DNA from: Aselliscus stoliczkanus
Lineage: Eukaryota > Chordata > Mammalia > Chiroptera > Hipposideridae
Assembly (NCBI GenBank): GCA_033961575.1
Contig: CM066735.1
Span: forward strand, 88,415,449 to 88,479,448
Direction: 5' to 3'
DNA: 64,000 nt
How positions within the stretch are numbered: the first letter of the stretch is position 1; every line of letters begins with the position of its first letter. Shown here piece by piece: positions 1 through 10,700 of this stretch. The notes under the pieces are model-generated. The model saw nothing but the letters and a program-made list of their open reading frames with translations. It ran no database searches and was not told the DNA's origin. Made by a program: the position numbers and the translations under genes.

Positions 1-19
1 GCCCCGCAGCTCAGGCCGC

Positions 20-180
20 CAGGATTCAAATTCCCGGGCTACCTACCATTTTTAGCTTGTGCCCTTGGACAAGGGCCTTCACCTCCCCAGCGTCACTTTA
101 CTCTTCTGTAAAATGGGATGATAACATTTTGGGGTGCGGATTTGAGAAGGTCGTACAGATAAAGCAGAGAGTCTGGCCTA
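20..180 (+). repeat. MIR SINE copy
   Basis: An old mammalian-wide interspersed repeat in sense orientation. It shows the family's signature order: a region like TTCAAAT-CCCGGGCT, then GTGCCCTTGGACAAGG, then CTTCTGTAAAATGGGATGATAA. The copy is diverged, as expected for an element that predates placental mammals. Confidence 0.7.
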
Positions 181-1115
181 TAATCTGCTTCTTTTTTTAT
201 TTCCCTCCTTTGGCTGTGGATTCCAGGATAAATTCTATTCGTGAAAAATCAGCCCCAAATGGATGGAGCAATGATCCCAGATGTTCTTTGCTCCCCGTAG
301 AGGCTCCTTTTCCTGTGGGCCTCTCATAACCTGGGGAAGACAGGCCCCTGCGGAGTGGTTAAACTTGGCCCAGGGAGACCTGGGCTTGTGGGGCCTCTTC
401 CAGACTTTCCTGAACAGCATCCCTTTATGGCCGGTGTTGCTCTGCCCTTGTCCTGTCAATTTGCAGATGCCGCCACTGAGGCCCGCAGGGCCACTCCCAA
501 GTTGATCCAGATGGCGTCCTTTTTGGGGACTCACGGGTCGGGGTGCCTTCTCCCAGGAGCGAAAGCCCTGCGGGAGGCTTCCGACTATTCACTTAACTCC
601 GTCGTCTTCTAGTGTTTGACCAAGAACAAAACCTGAGCTAAACACCCTATTTTCTTTCTTTGACAAAGTAACCTGTCAGAACGGCAAAATCCCGGTGGGG
701 GGCGGGAGGACTGCGAGGCCTAGGAAAAACAGAATGTTAATGGCAGACTGGAGGGAGCGGAAGGCGCTCCCAGGTTGGGGCTCCCGACCGCCACCCTTTG
801 AAATGCACTTTTGCAGCCGCGCTTACGGGGAGGGTACAGGATTTCCTTCCTTTCTGGGGAAATAGAGGCTCTTGGAACAACTGGGGACTCTCCTCTCAGG
901 TTCGGACGGACTCGTTCCAGCTTCCTACCTCTGGTTCACGTTGCCTTTGAACTGTTTGCTTCTGGCCTCCCCCCACCCCACCCCCGTCAGACTGGGAATT
1001 TCTGGAGGAAAAAAAGACTAAGGTTTATGCATCCTCATTCAGTACAGTGTCTAGTAAGAAGAGCAAAAAGGGAGTTCGATATAAGTGTGATGGGTAGTAA
1101 TAGGAAAAACTTTAG
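181..1115. other. Upstream flank, nothing recognised
   Basis: Mixed-composition single-copy DNA. Short open frames on both strands overlap each other and show no recognisable protein, so I do not call a gene. No repeat family is evident. Confidence 0.5.
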
Positions 1116-1117
1116 AC

Positions 1118-1256
1118 CGTGCTCTCTGCCAGGTGCTGCTTTAATTGGTTTATAGTCTGTATGCTATTACTGCATTTGGGCATTAGGGACAGAGAAGTTA
1201 AGGAGCTTGCCCAGACTCACAAAGCCAGTAAAAGAGAACCACAGATACATTACAAT
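1118..1256 (-). repeat. MIR SINE copy
   Basis: The reverse orientation of MIR is visible as GGGACAGAGAAGTTAAGGAG followed by CTTGCCCAGACTCACAAAGC, the family's conserved core read backwards. It is diverged and incomplete. Confidence 0.65.
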
Positions 1257-4200
1257 TCTGCCTACAACGTTCTGCTCTTCTCCTAGGGGTCTAAAAAGGG
1301 AGACTTTTGAGGAATGATTTCTATGGTCTCTCTAGCCTGTTGACCTTCCTTCCTTTCTCCTTCCCTCTGACTCTCTCTCTTTCTGGGTTATCTTATGGAC
1401 TTACTTCTTTCTGCTGAGTAACTCCCCAACCCAGGCTTCCCCTCTCCTCATGTCTCATATAGGGCCTGGATCTGAGATTCCAGCTGTCATATGGAAGCCA
1501 ACCATCAGGGTTGGATTCTGCCCACCTGTTGTGTAGACATACCACCACACCTGTACCGTGAGGGGCCTTCTGCTGAAACATTCATTTCCAAAGGCTCTGC
1601 CAACTCTATTAGTGATATGCTAGTGATTTCTGCTCAGGATAATATTTCTTCTTGGCTACATGGTGGTTACCCCCATTAACAGTTGTACAGCCATTCCGGC
1701 CTGAAATTTTCTATTTTCCTGTGGAAGAATGTCAACATTGACATATACATGAAAAACCATGCAATAATGTAAGAGCTTTGGGTTAGGAAAGTCTGAAAAA
1801 GACTTTTGAAAATGGCTGTTCCATTAATTTGGGAAGATATGTTTTCTTTTTTTCCTTTTTTTTGTTTTTTAAAAAAAGCATTTTCTATTTTAATCTCCAT
1901 GGTTATGAGACCTAACACTGTCCTTGAGCTATTATAGGCATTCTAGCTTACAGATTTAGTAACCGTTTTCTTTCAATTAACACATGAGCACCTACTAAGT
2001 GGCAGGCCTTTCAAGGTGTAAAGTAAGCAAGACAGGTGGAGACTGGTATAACTCTTTCATATTTTAATGTAGCAACAATTAGCCAAACATTTCCCATAAT
2101 TTGTTTTTGAAAGTAATTTACTTTATTGACTTTGCTTCATGTGGCTTTTCTTGTTATTTATGTGAATCCATAAATATGGCGATGATGATAATGGCGATAA
2201 AACAGCAGTTAACTCCAGAAATTGATTTGTAGTTTAAAAACTACTTTCATAAAAAATTATTGATTCGGTGTTTAAGAAAAGATCATTTATTTTTTGTAAT
2301 AAACAACTTTTGGTATGTTCCTTAACTTTCATTCCAGGATTCCCCCAGCTCCTCATTTTAACAGTGAACAACCATTGCATTTAGTAATCCAAATATATGA
2401 ACTGATAGTTAAAATAATAGTTTAAGTTAGACATATTCATTTGAAAAAATACAGTAAGTTTTAATATAACCCTTTGCCTAACATATTTATGGACCTGGTG
2501 ATTTTTTTGAAAGCAACTGATCAGTCTATTTTAGTGTCACGGTGAAATATAAATTGTTATAATAGTGAAACTATGTTGGTGGGAATATCTCAACTGTTGT
2601 CAGCAGAGTCAACACTACTTGCCTTTGCCAAAATGTTTTATCTTACAGGACATTTTCTTTTTTATTTAAAAGAAAAAAGCGAAACACGAACAACCTTACC
2701 GTGATGAAAGCTCCCTCCCCCTTCAGAAAGTAGAGGTGGCAGATCTGGCCATCAGAGAACAAAGGGCCAAACAGTGAACCCGAGATGGTGAAATAAAATG
2801 TAACGTCAACAAAGAAAAGGCCATAGATAAATAGTAAAAGGACCAACTCACCACAAAAAACCCATTGACGTTTTCCCAGAGTCCAGGCGAAGCGCTGGTG
2901 ACCGGTTAATGTTGGAATGTTTTCCTAGGGTTAAAAGGAGAACCGGCAGCAAGTCTGCTCAGAATTTACAAAGTGTTTGAATAACACGGACAGTGTTTTG
3001 ATAACACATTTTTAGTGGGGGTGAAAATAATAGAATTTATTGGGACGTTTATATAGGCCCCCTTGGTTGTGTGTGGGGGCATGGGGGAGGTAAGCCATAT
3101 ATCACTGCACTCATCTGTAACTGACCGCTGTAATTTATCAATACATGTGTATATGTATTTGATGTGTAATAGTCCCATAACATCCAGATGTTTCTCAGTT
3201 TTGCTTTTAAAAGGTGAGTGCCCTGATGGTGGTGTCCTTTAAGGGAAAGAAAGGGGTAAAGAGGTCCCCTGGCCAGGATGGCAGTCACTTTTGTGTTATC
3301 AAGGTGAGACAGTGGCATGAAGGCAGTACTGCTTGAGACAACAGCATGAGATCTTGTGTAAACTCACACCAAGGGTTGCCCTTGGCTTCTTGGTAACCTT
3401 CAAAAGGTTCCTGCTTGCTCCATCTCAGGCTGAAAGGTGCAAGATTGGAGTTAATCCAGCCGGTATTTGGGTCTGGAGTTCCAAGGGGTCTCCATGTTTC
3501 CTCCCCACTGTTGATGTTTTTGTTCAGTGTATTCCAATACACTGTCAGTTGAGCCACGTAAAACCAGGCACCTTTCAATAAATGTCTCATTTGGATTTCA
3601 TGAAGCTTGGGGTGTAATTGAAATCAAACAGCAAACAGGCTGGAAGGCTCTGTTATTTGCCCACCCAATCTAAGGAGGGTGCTGCCTGGCGTGTTCACTG
3701 AAGCCACTGCCTTAGGTTTCTGTTCTGTTTCTATTTCTAGAAAAGAGCATTTGGACTTTAAAGGGTGACTGAGACCCGGGAAAATAATGTCCATGTCTCT
3801 TTCCCTAGTTATAAGTAAAATTGAGTCAGCCAAAGGAAAGCCCATTCTAAGCAGGAAATCACAGATTTGCTCATCCATAATTCTCCAGGCATCAAGACTA
3901 ATATCTTCCATATGTAATAATAAAAATGTAACTAGTTAATTAGTACAGAAGAACCATTAAATGAGATTTCCTTATCTCTATGAAGTAAGAAAAAAAAATC
4001 ATCTTCAATTGAAACAGTCCTTTTAATTATGTTAAAAAGGTATTTGTAATATATTTATAAAATGTAATATAAATTATGTATATATTCATGTTCCAAAACT
4101 CCTGAGTACCAGAACAGTTTTTTAAAGACTAAATTTTGATTCTCTTTCTCTTTGTTTCTGCGCCTGTAAAATGGGTTAAAGTTGGGTAAAATAATAGATA

Positions 4201-4300
4201 GTTGGGGGAGATGGAGAGAGGGAAACTGCAGTTTCTTGCCCTAAGAATCAACACAATACTGATTACACACATACTGTGTTCGTATATATTTAATAATTAG
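1257..4300. other. AT-rich upstream flank
   Basis: No gene is recognised. About 1960-2035 holds a weak L2-like match (AGCACCTACTAAGTGGCAGG resembles the inverted L2 end). 3940-4120 is strongly AT-rich. Short frames around 2643-3911 have no recognisable family and are read as chance. Confidence 0.45.
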
Positions 4301-5450
4301 GTAGCACTCGGAATGAGCCCACGCGCTTTCAGGAGCTTGCTCTGGGGCTAGAATAAAATCAGCTCTTTCTGATGTGGCGCCGGGGACAGCTGGCTCGCGT
4401 TATTTGCGCCAGAGTGGGTCGGAACGATGCCTGTTGCCTGCGATGGCACTTTGCCACGCGCAGCGCTTCCCTGGCCGCCTCGAAAGCAATTTGAAGGGAC
4501 CCCGAGGCTCGCTTTCTCGCTGTGATAAAGCGCAAAACTGCTATCTACCCCCGGCTACCTTATCTACAAATAACGTGAGATTCGATCTCACCTCTACTTT
4601 TTCCTCGAACACCCCGAAGCTCAGGTCAAGGCTTATGCGGAGGAGACAACGAGTCTTTGCCAGGATACGTCTCCAAGCCCGCCAATTCGCGCGGCCCCTT
4701 CCTTGCCTTGCTCTCTCAACCCCCTCACGGAATCTGCACTTTGAAAATCATAAAGTGTACAAAAGCACAAAGGACTCGCAAAATTCAGTTCTTCAAGACG
4801 TCCCTGGGTCAAAATAAAACAAAAGAAGGTGAGAGTGGACGCTGGGTGGTCAGAGCAGAGAGTCACTTCAAACCCGAACTAAACTAACTGGTGGGACGAG
4901 ATGTGAGCAGCGCAGGGCTCGGCACGCTTTCCAGCGACCTGCAATCAAGCTGCTCTGCCCCGGACCTACCAGGCCCCCGCCCCGGCGCACTCGCATAATT
5001 TGCTCCCTCCCTTTGGCTGTGCCTTGACCCTGAACCTTCTCGCGCCCTCTCACCAGAGTGAAAATCTGGTAAATGCACAGGCGCGTCCGAGTTGCCGTAA
5101 GGACCGCCTCTCTAACCGCCTCTCTAACCCAGACGTGCGGATGTTGGCGTTGCTATGGTTGGAACCTAGCAGGGAAAGCGTCGAGCTGCTCTGCACCGGC
5201 GTGTGAGCGCTCAGCAAATCCTGTGGCTGCCTCATCTGTTGCGGGCCAAGAGTTTCCCGTGTGATCGCGTTGGGTTAGGGAAGCAGAGCCCCGACATCTC
5301 AGCTGGAAAACGCGCTTCCGGAGCGATTACAAGCCGCGCCTGTGATTGCTTATTAACAGCGAATATTCAGCCTTGTCCTTATCAACAACGAAATATGCCC
5401 CGTGTCTCGTAATAATAAAACAATAAAATATGATGGCATCACTCTTAACT
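4301..5450. other. CpG-enriched upstream block
   Basis: CpG dinucleotides are far more frequent than in the flanking AT-rich DNA, and no repeat is visible. A short tandem doublet of CCGCCTCTCTAAC lies at about 5103-5127. The right end holds GATA-like and homeodomain-like sites (CTTATCAACAA, TTATTAACAG). It may be an upstream regulatory element or the start of a divergent noncoding transcript. Neither can be shown from sequence alone. Confidence 0.4.
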
Positions 5451-6300
5451 CCACTGTCTGCGGAAATGCACGGGGAGAAACAGGCAGCTGGAGCAGAAGG
5501 ACTTCATTCAATATCAAACTGATTATTTCACTAATTATTCTACCTTCTGTGTTGTGAGGCAGAGAAGAAGCGCAGGGAATCTTAACCGCGAGGCGGCTGG
5601 AGGACCCTTGTTTCTCGGTGTCAAGCCCAGCTGAAGATGGGGTGGGGGAAGATCCGAGATTCCGGGAAACTGGGCGGCTTGGATTTTAAAGTGTGGGGAA
5701 TAAACGTGATTGCCTCCTGAAAGCAGGCATGTTGGCGTGAGGATGAAGGACCAGTATCTTACCCAACTCGGACTTTTGATTCATAAACTGAGGGCTTCTG
5801 CCCTCAAGGATAGCAGCGTGTTCTGGCGGTTCCCGAATTTCAAAAGCCGAGCGCAAGGTTCCTCTCCACAAATCCTTCTCATCGAGTAAAAGGACGGAGC
5901 CCAGAAAAAGTGGTTCTTGTGTGTTGAAGGACAGGGAGTCCTCCCCCACTGTGAGGACAGTGTGCCTTGAAGTTACAGCCCCTGACAAGGAAAAAGACTT
6001 CGCTTGGGCCTCTCTCCAGCTCCCCTCGGATCTGCACCCTCAGGGACTGGGTGGGGCCTCCCTGCACGCCAACTTACTGAGCCTTTCTCCCTCCAGGCCA
6101 CTAAAACCTGCTTCCGCCCCGGCACCCCGCCTCTCAGAGCGTTGAAGTGACTTCTGTGCCAAGAGTGGATGGACCCTGCTAGGCAAAGTCCCAAGCCCTG
6201 TTCCCCTAAACTCCAGCAAAATACTGACATCAGAATTGATTCTCACAGCAGGAGAGTCTAAAAAAAAAAAATCAGACTAAAGGAAAAGAAAATCGCAAGC
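5451..6300. other. EOMES-proximal upstream flank
   Basis: Repeat-free DNA leading into the promoter. It is mixed in composition, with no coding family recognised in any frame. It is probably cis-regulatory by position only. Confidence 0.35.
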
Positions 6301-6307
6301 AACTTGA

Positions 6308-6437
6308 TCCAATTAGTATATGCCTAATTGAATTAGTGTCACCTCCATCAGCCAATAGGAGGGTCCCGAGGCTGTGGGGCCGCGAAGCCCCTCCCTTGGA
6401 GCACATATATAAAGCCGCCAATGACAGCCTGCAAGCT
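6308..6437 (+). promoter_or_regulatory. EOMES: EOMES candidate main promoter (CCAAT + TATA)
   Basis: A CCAAT box lies at 6352-6356, a C-rich GC-box-like run (CCCCTCCC) at about 6388-6395 and a consensus TATA box (TATATAAA) at 6406-6413, in the order and spacing of a focused RNA polymerase II promoter. Three TAAT-core homeodomain sites (CAATTAG, CTAATTG, AATTAG) precede it at 6309-6337. The TATA position predicts a start near 6437 and a 5' UTR of about 410 nt. The start site itself is inferred. Transcript 5' ends would decide between this box and the one at 6793. Confidence 0.6.
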
Positions 6438-6444
6438 TCCAAGT

Positions 6445-6457
6445 GGTCAACTTGACC
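6445..6457. promoter_or_regulatory. Perfect ERE-type palindrome
   Basis: GGTCAACTTGACC matches the nuclear-receptor consensus GGTCAnnnTGACC exactly on both arms. It lies about 10 bp downstream of the start site predicted from the TATA box at 6406. Function is inferred only from the match and position. Confidence 0.45.
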
Positions 6458-6792
6458 GACAGTTTGTCCGTTGAAAAGGGCAGAAAGGCTAGCACTAGTG
6501 GATAGATGGGAGCAGAGTATTTAAGTCCTCGTCCTCCTGGGCCTGAGTGTGGGAGGAGGGTGGGCGTCCAGAGAGGCTAGAAGGACCGGGAAGAAAAAGG
6601 AGAGCGCTTCTTGATCAGTTTCCACCTCCTGCCTTTCAAACTCAGTGCGCTTTCCTTGCAGAAAGGACATTGGGTTCAGGGCGCGCCAGTGCGCCTTAGC
6701 TGCCCCCCTGTCGCCAGGTGGGTAGACCCGGCACTAGAGGAAGGGGAAGTTACCTTCCCCTCGGAAGAGGGCGCTGGCTCCCCCATTCTGCC

Positions 6793-6799
6793 TTTATAA
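6793..6799 (+). promoter_or_regulatory. EOMES: Proximal TATA-like box
   Basis: TTTATAA, followed by TAAAGCCGC, lies 49 bp before the start codon. The sequence around it resembles the distal box (both run into AAAGCCGC). If used, it would give a very short leader of roughly 20-25 nt. It is a weaker TATA match than 6406-6413. Confidence 0.35.
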
Positions 6800-6847
6800 T
6801 AAAGCCGCGGGAGGAGAGGAAGCACTGCCGTCTGCGCTTTGCAAAGC

Positions 6848-7722
6848 ATGCAGTTAGGGGAGCAGCTCTTGGTGAGCTCTGCAAACCTGCCCGGCGCGCA
6901 CTTCTACCCGCTGGAGAGTGCACGAGGCGGCGACAGCGGGACCGCCGGCCACCTCCCTGGCGAGACACCCTCGCCTCAGAGGCTGGACTTAGACAAGGCG
7001 CCCAAGAAGTTCTCGGGCAGCCTCTCCTGTGAGGCAGGGAGCGGGGAACCCGCAGCCGCCAGCGCGGGGATCCCCGCGGTCATGCTCAGTGACGCCGACG
7101 CCGGGGACGCTTTTGCCAGCACAGCTGCGGTGACCAAGCCAGGGCCCCCGGACGGCCGCAAGGGCTCTCCCTGCGGGGAAGAGGAGCTGCCCTCAGCCGC
7201 GACTGCCGCTGCTACGGCCGCGGCCGCCGCCACCGCGCGCTACTCCATGGACAGCCTGAGCTCGGAGCGCTACTATCTCCAGTCCCCCGCGCCTCCGAAT
7301 TCCGAGCTGGCCGCGCCCTGCTCGCTCTTCCCGTACCAGGCAGCAGCCGGGGCGTCCCATGGATCTGTGTACCCGGCTCCCAACGGGGCGCGCTACCCCT
7401 ATGGCTCCATGCTGCCCTCCGGCGGCTTCCCGGCGGCTGTGTGCCCACCCGGGAGGGCGCAGTTTGGCCCGGGATCCGGCGCTAGCAGTGGCTCGGGTGC
7501 AACCGGCGGCGGGGCAGGCGGCCCCGGAGCCTATCAGTACAGCCAGGGGGCTCCGCTCTATGGGCCCTACCCTGGCGCGGCAGCCGCGGGTTCTTGCGGA
7601 GGATGGGGGGGCTTGGAGGTTTCTGGTTCCAGTTTACGCGCCCACGTCTACCTGTGCAACCGGCCTCTGTGGCTCAAATTCCACCGCCACCAAACCGAGA
7701 TGATCATTACGAAACAGGGCAG
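6848..7722 (+). CDS. EOMES: EOMES coding exon 1
   Basis: Encodes residues 1-291 and two bases of codon 292, ending in the T-box start ([10 protein letters not shown] at 266, MIITKQG at the end). The donor is CAG|GTGAGC at 7723. An alanine-rich run (116-130) is broken by threonines at 119, 123 and 129. Glycine-rich and tyrosine/proline-rich stretches follow. Confidence 0.95.
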
Positions 7723-10700
7723 GTGAGCGCAGCGCGGAGGGGCCCTGGGGCTCGGGGATGAAGAGTGAGTGTGTGGTCCTGGGGAAGGCTGGGGCTGCAC
7801 TTTGCTAGGAGAGTGTTTTTCCCGGCGCAGCAAGTGGAGACGCCGGTCCGCTCACCCGCGCGGTTTGTGCAGGGTGCGAATGTTACGGCATCTTCTTCCC
7901 TCGCGTTATCCTCACCTGGACTGACGAGGGGGAGGCGGAAATGGAAATTGGAACTTGTTCACAAAGCTGGACTTACTAGATCCGCCCGCTCGGTGGTACG
8001 CCGTTCTCTGCTTGCCGGAAAGGAACCGCGGATGGGGGGAGGTGCAAGGGTTGGCCCCCGGAGCGCAGTAGATGGGCTCCCGCAGTTTTAGGCGCCACGA
8101 TCTCCATGGGACGCCTTTGGAAGATGGGTGGACCAGAGGACCAGGGCCAGGGTAGGTCGGGCTGGTTGGTTAGGCCGGCTCTGAAGCCAGACTTGGCTGG
8201 GGGTCGCGGGTGAGAAAGTTCTGATACACATCCAACTGCTATCAGTGGTTACGGCTGCAGAAAGTGAGGAGTGAATGCTGAGAAAGGGGCCCTCAAAGGG
8301 GACTTTTAGCTTCATGGGTAGAACTGGAAGAAAATATGTATTTTTGACAAGAACAACTTAATGTTGTTCTTTGGCACTTGTACGTGTACAAGTTAATGAT
8401 TTTTAACATCCTGGGAGAAAAATGAATGAGCATCTAAAAAGGTCGAGAACTTGAGTGGGGAGGGCGCAGAAACACGTAAGTTTGGGAAATACTGACTTGG
8501 TGGGCAAATTATTTATAAGCAGTGTTGCCAACGCAAAAATATTTCACGTGATAAGGGTCACTTTCTCTACCGGTATTGTTTTCATTCTGTAGACTTCTAA
8601 ATGTCGTCCTCTGCCCCTACCCCAGCTGTCTGCGAACCTGGCCGAGTATGGGCCTGCTCCCGGGCATCGGGATTAAACCGCTTTTCTTGGTTCTCTTCCC
8701 TGGTACAGACGCATGTTTCCTTTCTTGAGCTTCAACATAAACGGACTCAATCCTGCTGCTCACTACAACGTGTTCGTAGAGGTGGTGCTGGCGGACCCGA
8801 ACCACTGGCGTTTCCAGGGGGGAAAGTGGGTGACCTGCGGCAAAGCCGACAATAACATGCAGGGTGAGGAGAGAGCTGGCCGGGGCAGGGAGGAGCGGTG
8901 GGGAACCCTTGACTCTGGCAATTCATATTTAAATATAGGGCTCTCCTTCCCTCCTTAATCTGGGGCCTGGAGAGGTTTAGCATGAGTTTCTTTGTGTTTG
9001 TTTGACTGAGGCAGAGAAATGCTAAGTCAGACTTCTTGCCTACCAATATATAAGACCTGAACCATAATCCCACTCCACACTCCCCACCCCTGCGTTTGAG
9101 AAATGATTTGTCATAAACTCCCCCGGTGGCAAAGGCTCCTGGTATTCTCATCTTCACTTGAGAAAACCCTCCGCAAGACTGAGTCCCATTTATGAAAATC
9201 CAACCATTTCCATCAGATGTTGCCCATTCAGCTTTATTTGAACTTCATGAGCTATCTCCTGTTGGCTCCGTTTTAGTTTTTAGAGATAGTGTTGAGATAG
9301 TGTTAAGATGAGTGCCTTATCCAGGGGAGGTTAGAAGCACCCGGGCCTTGGGGGAGGGGAGAGGATATCCACTGGCCTCCTTAAGTAGCTAGTGCTGGAG
9401 AGATTTGTACTGTAAGTCCTGCTCTTAAACCTTGCCCATAGGTAGCGGACATCCCTCCCCCCTTACTCTCCATTTGTAAACAGCCCTATATGCTTGGGTT
9501 TTGTGTTTTGTTTCATTTTCTCTTAGGTAACAAAATGTATGTCCACCCAGAGTCTCCTAACACTGGTTCCCACTGGATGAGACAGGAAATTTCCTTTGGG
9601 AAATTAAAACTCACCAATAACAAAGGCGCAAATAACAACAACACTCAGGTAGAGTGACAGGAGGAGGGGTATCTTCTAGCTATACATCTATTTTCTAACA
9701 AGTTTCCATACTCTTCACTGTATTTATATTTGCAGTGTGACTTATTTGCTAGCCTGTTTCTCAGTGTTTTGTTTGTTTGTTTTTACTTTTCTCATTTTCA
9801 TTTTCTTACTAGATTTCAGCAACAGTGAGTTGACTATTGGAAACAGAAATACTGAAACCTTCAGAGGAATTAGGAAACCAATAGGGAAAAATGTTTCTCA
9901 TCCATGCACACCCAGCTATGTTTACAAAAATGGCCATGTCAAGATCTTAAACATGGCAATAGGAAAAAAAGATAGCTGTCGATGGGGAGCAAGCAGAAGT
10001 CCCCTTCCAAAATATGTAATTGGTGAAAAGCTACTGTTGTTGAGCCTCTAAGAGACGTTTTGGATTTGACACATCTTTCCCTGCACCCTTTCCAGATGAT
10101 AGTTCTACAGTCTTTACACAAGTACCAGCCACGACTGCACATTGTTGAAGTTACAGAGGATGGTGTGGAGGACTTGAACGAGCCCTCCAAGACTCAGACC
10201 TTTACCTTCTCAGAAACGCAGTTCATAGCTGTCACTGCCTACCAGAACACCGATGTGAGTATCCCCAAGACTCTCTCCAAGCTAGGTCCAGGGTGATGAA
10301 GCCCTCAATGACTATTCCCTCCCCTATTCTAGATAACTCAACTAAAGATTGACCATAACCCCTTTGCAAAAGGCTTCAGGGATAACTACGATTCGTAAGT
10401 ACAGCTCTTACTCAGACTTGCATGTCATTTTGAACAGGACATACATAATCAAACACTTTCCTGAGAACATCTTCCAGGAAGAGCATTCATGTTTGGGATT
10501 TTTACATCTGTATCTTGGTTAATCTGGCTTTAAGAATGTGCACCGAAGTGTTTCCTTAATTTCTAAAGAAATGTTGAGGGCTTAAAACTGGAGAGCTTTT
10601 TTTTTTTTTTTTTTTAACATTTAAGTGGAGATTTGAAATTTTCATAATCTGCATTTACATACCTTCCTTTCCGTGTAATCCAACTTCTTTTATTCTCTCA

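Larger units (their letters stand above)
6438..6847 (+). other. EOMES: EOMES 5' UTR if the distal TATA is used
   Basis: This stretch becomes exon 1 leader if transcription starts near 6437. It contains upstream ATGs (for example at 6506), which would lower translation of the main frame in such a long leader. With the proximal TATA-like box, only the last 20 or so bases would be leader. Confidence 0.4.
6660..8100. promoter_or_regulatory. EOMES: CpG island over EOMES exon 1
   Basis: GC-rich and dense in CpG from the proximal promoter through exon 1 into the first part of intron 1. CpG islands over the first exon are usual for developmental transcription factor genes. Edges are judged by eye. 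Confidence 0.7.
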
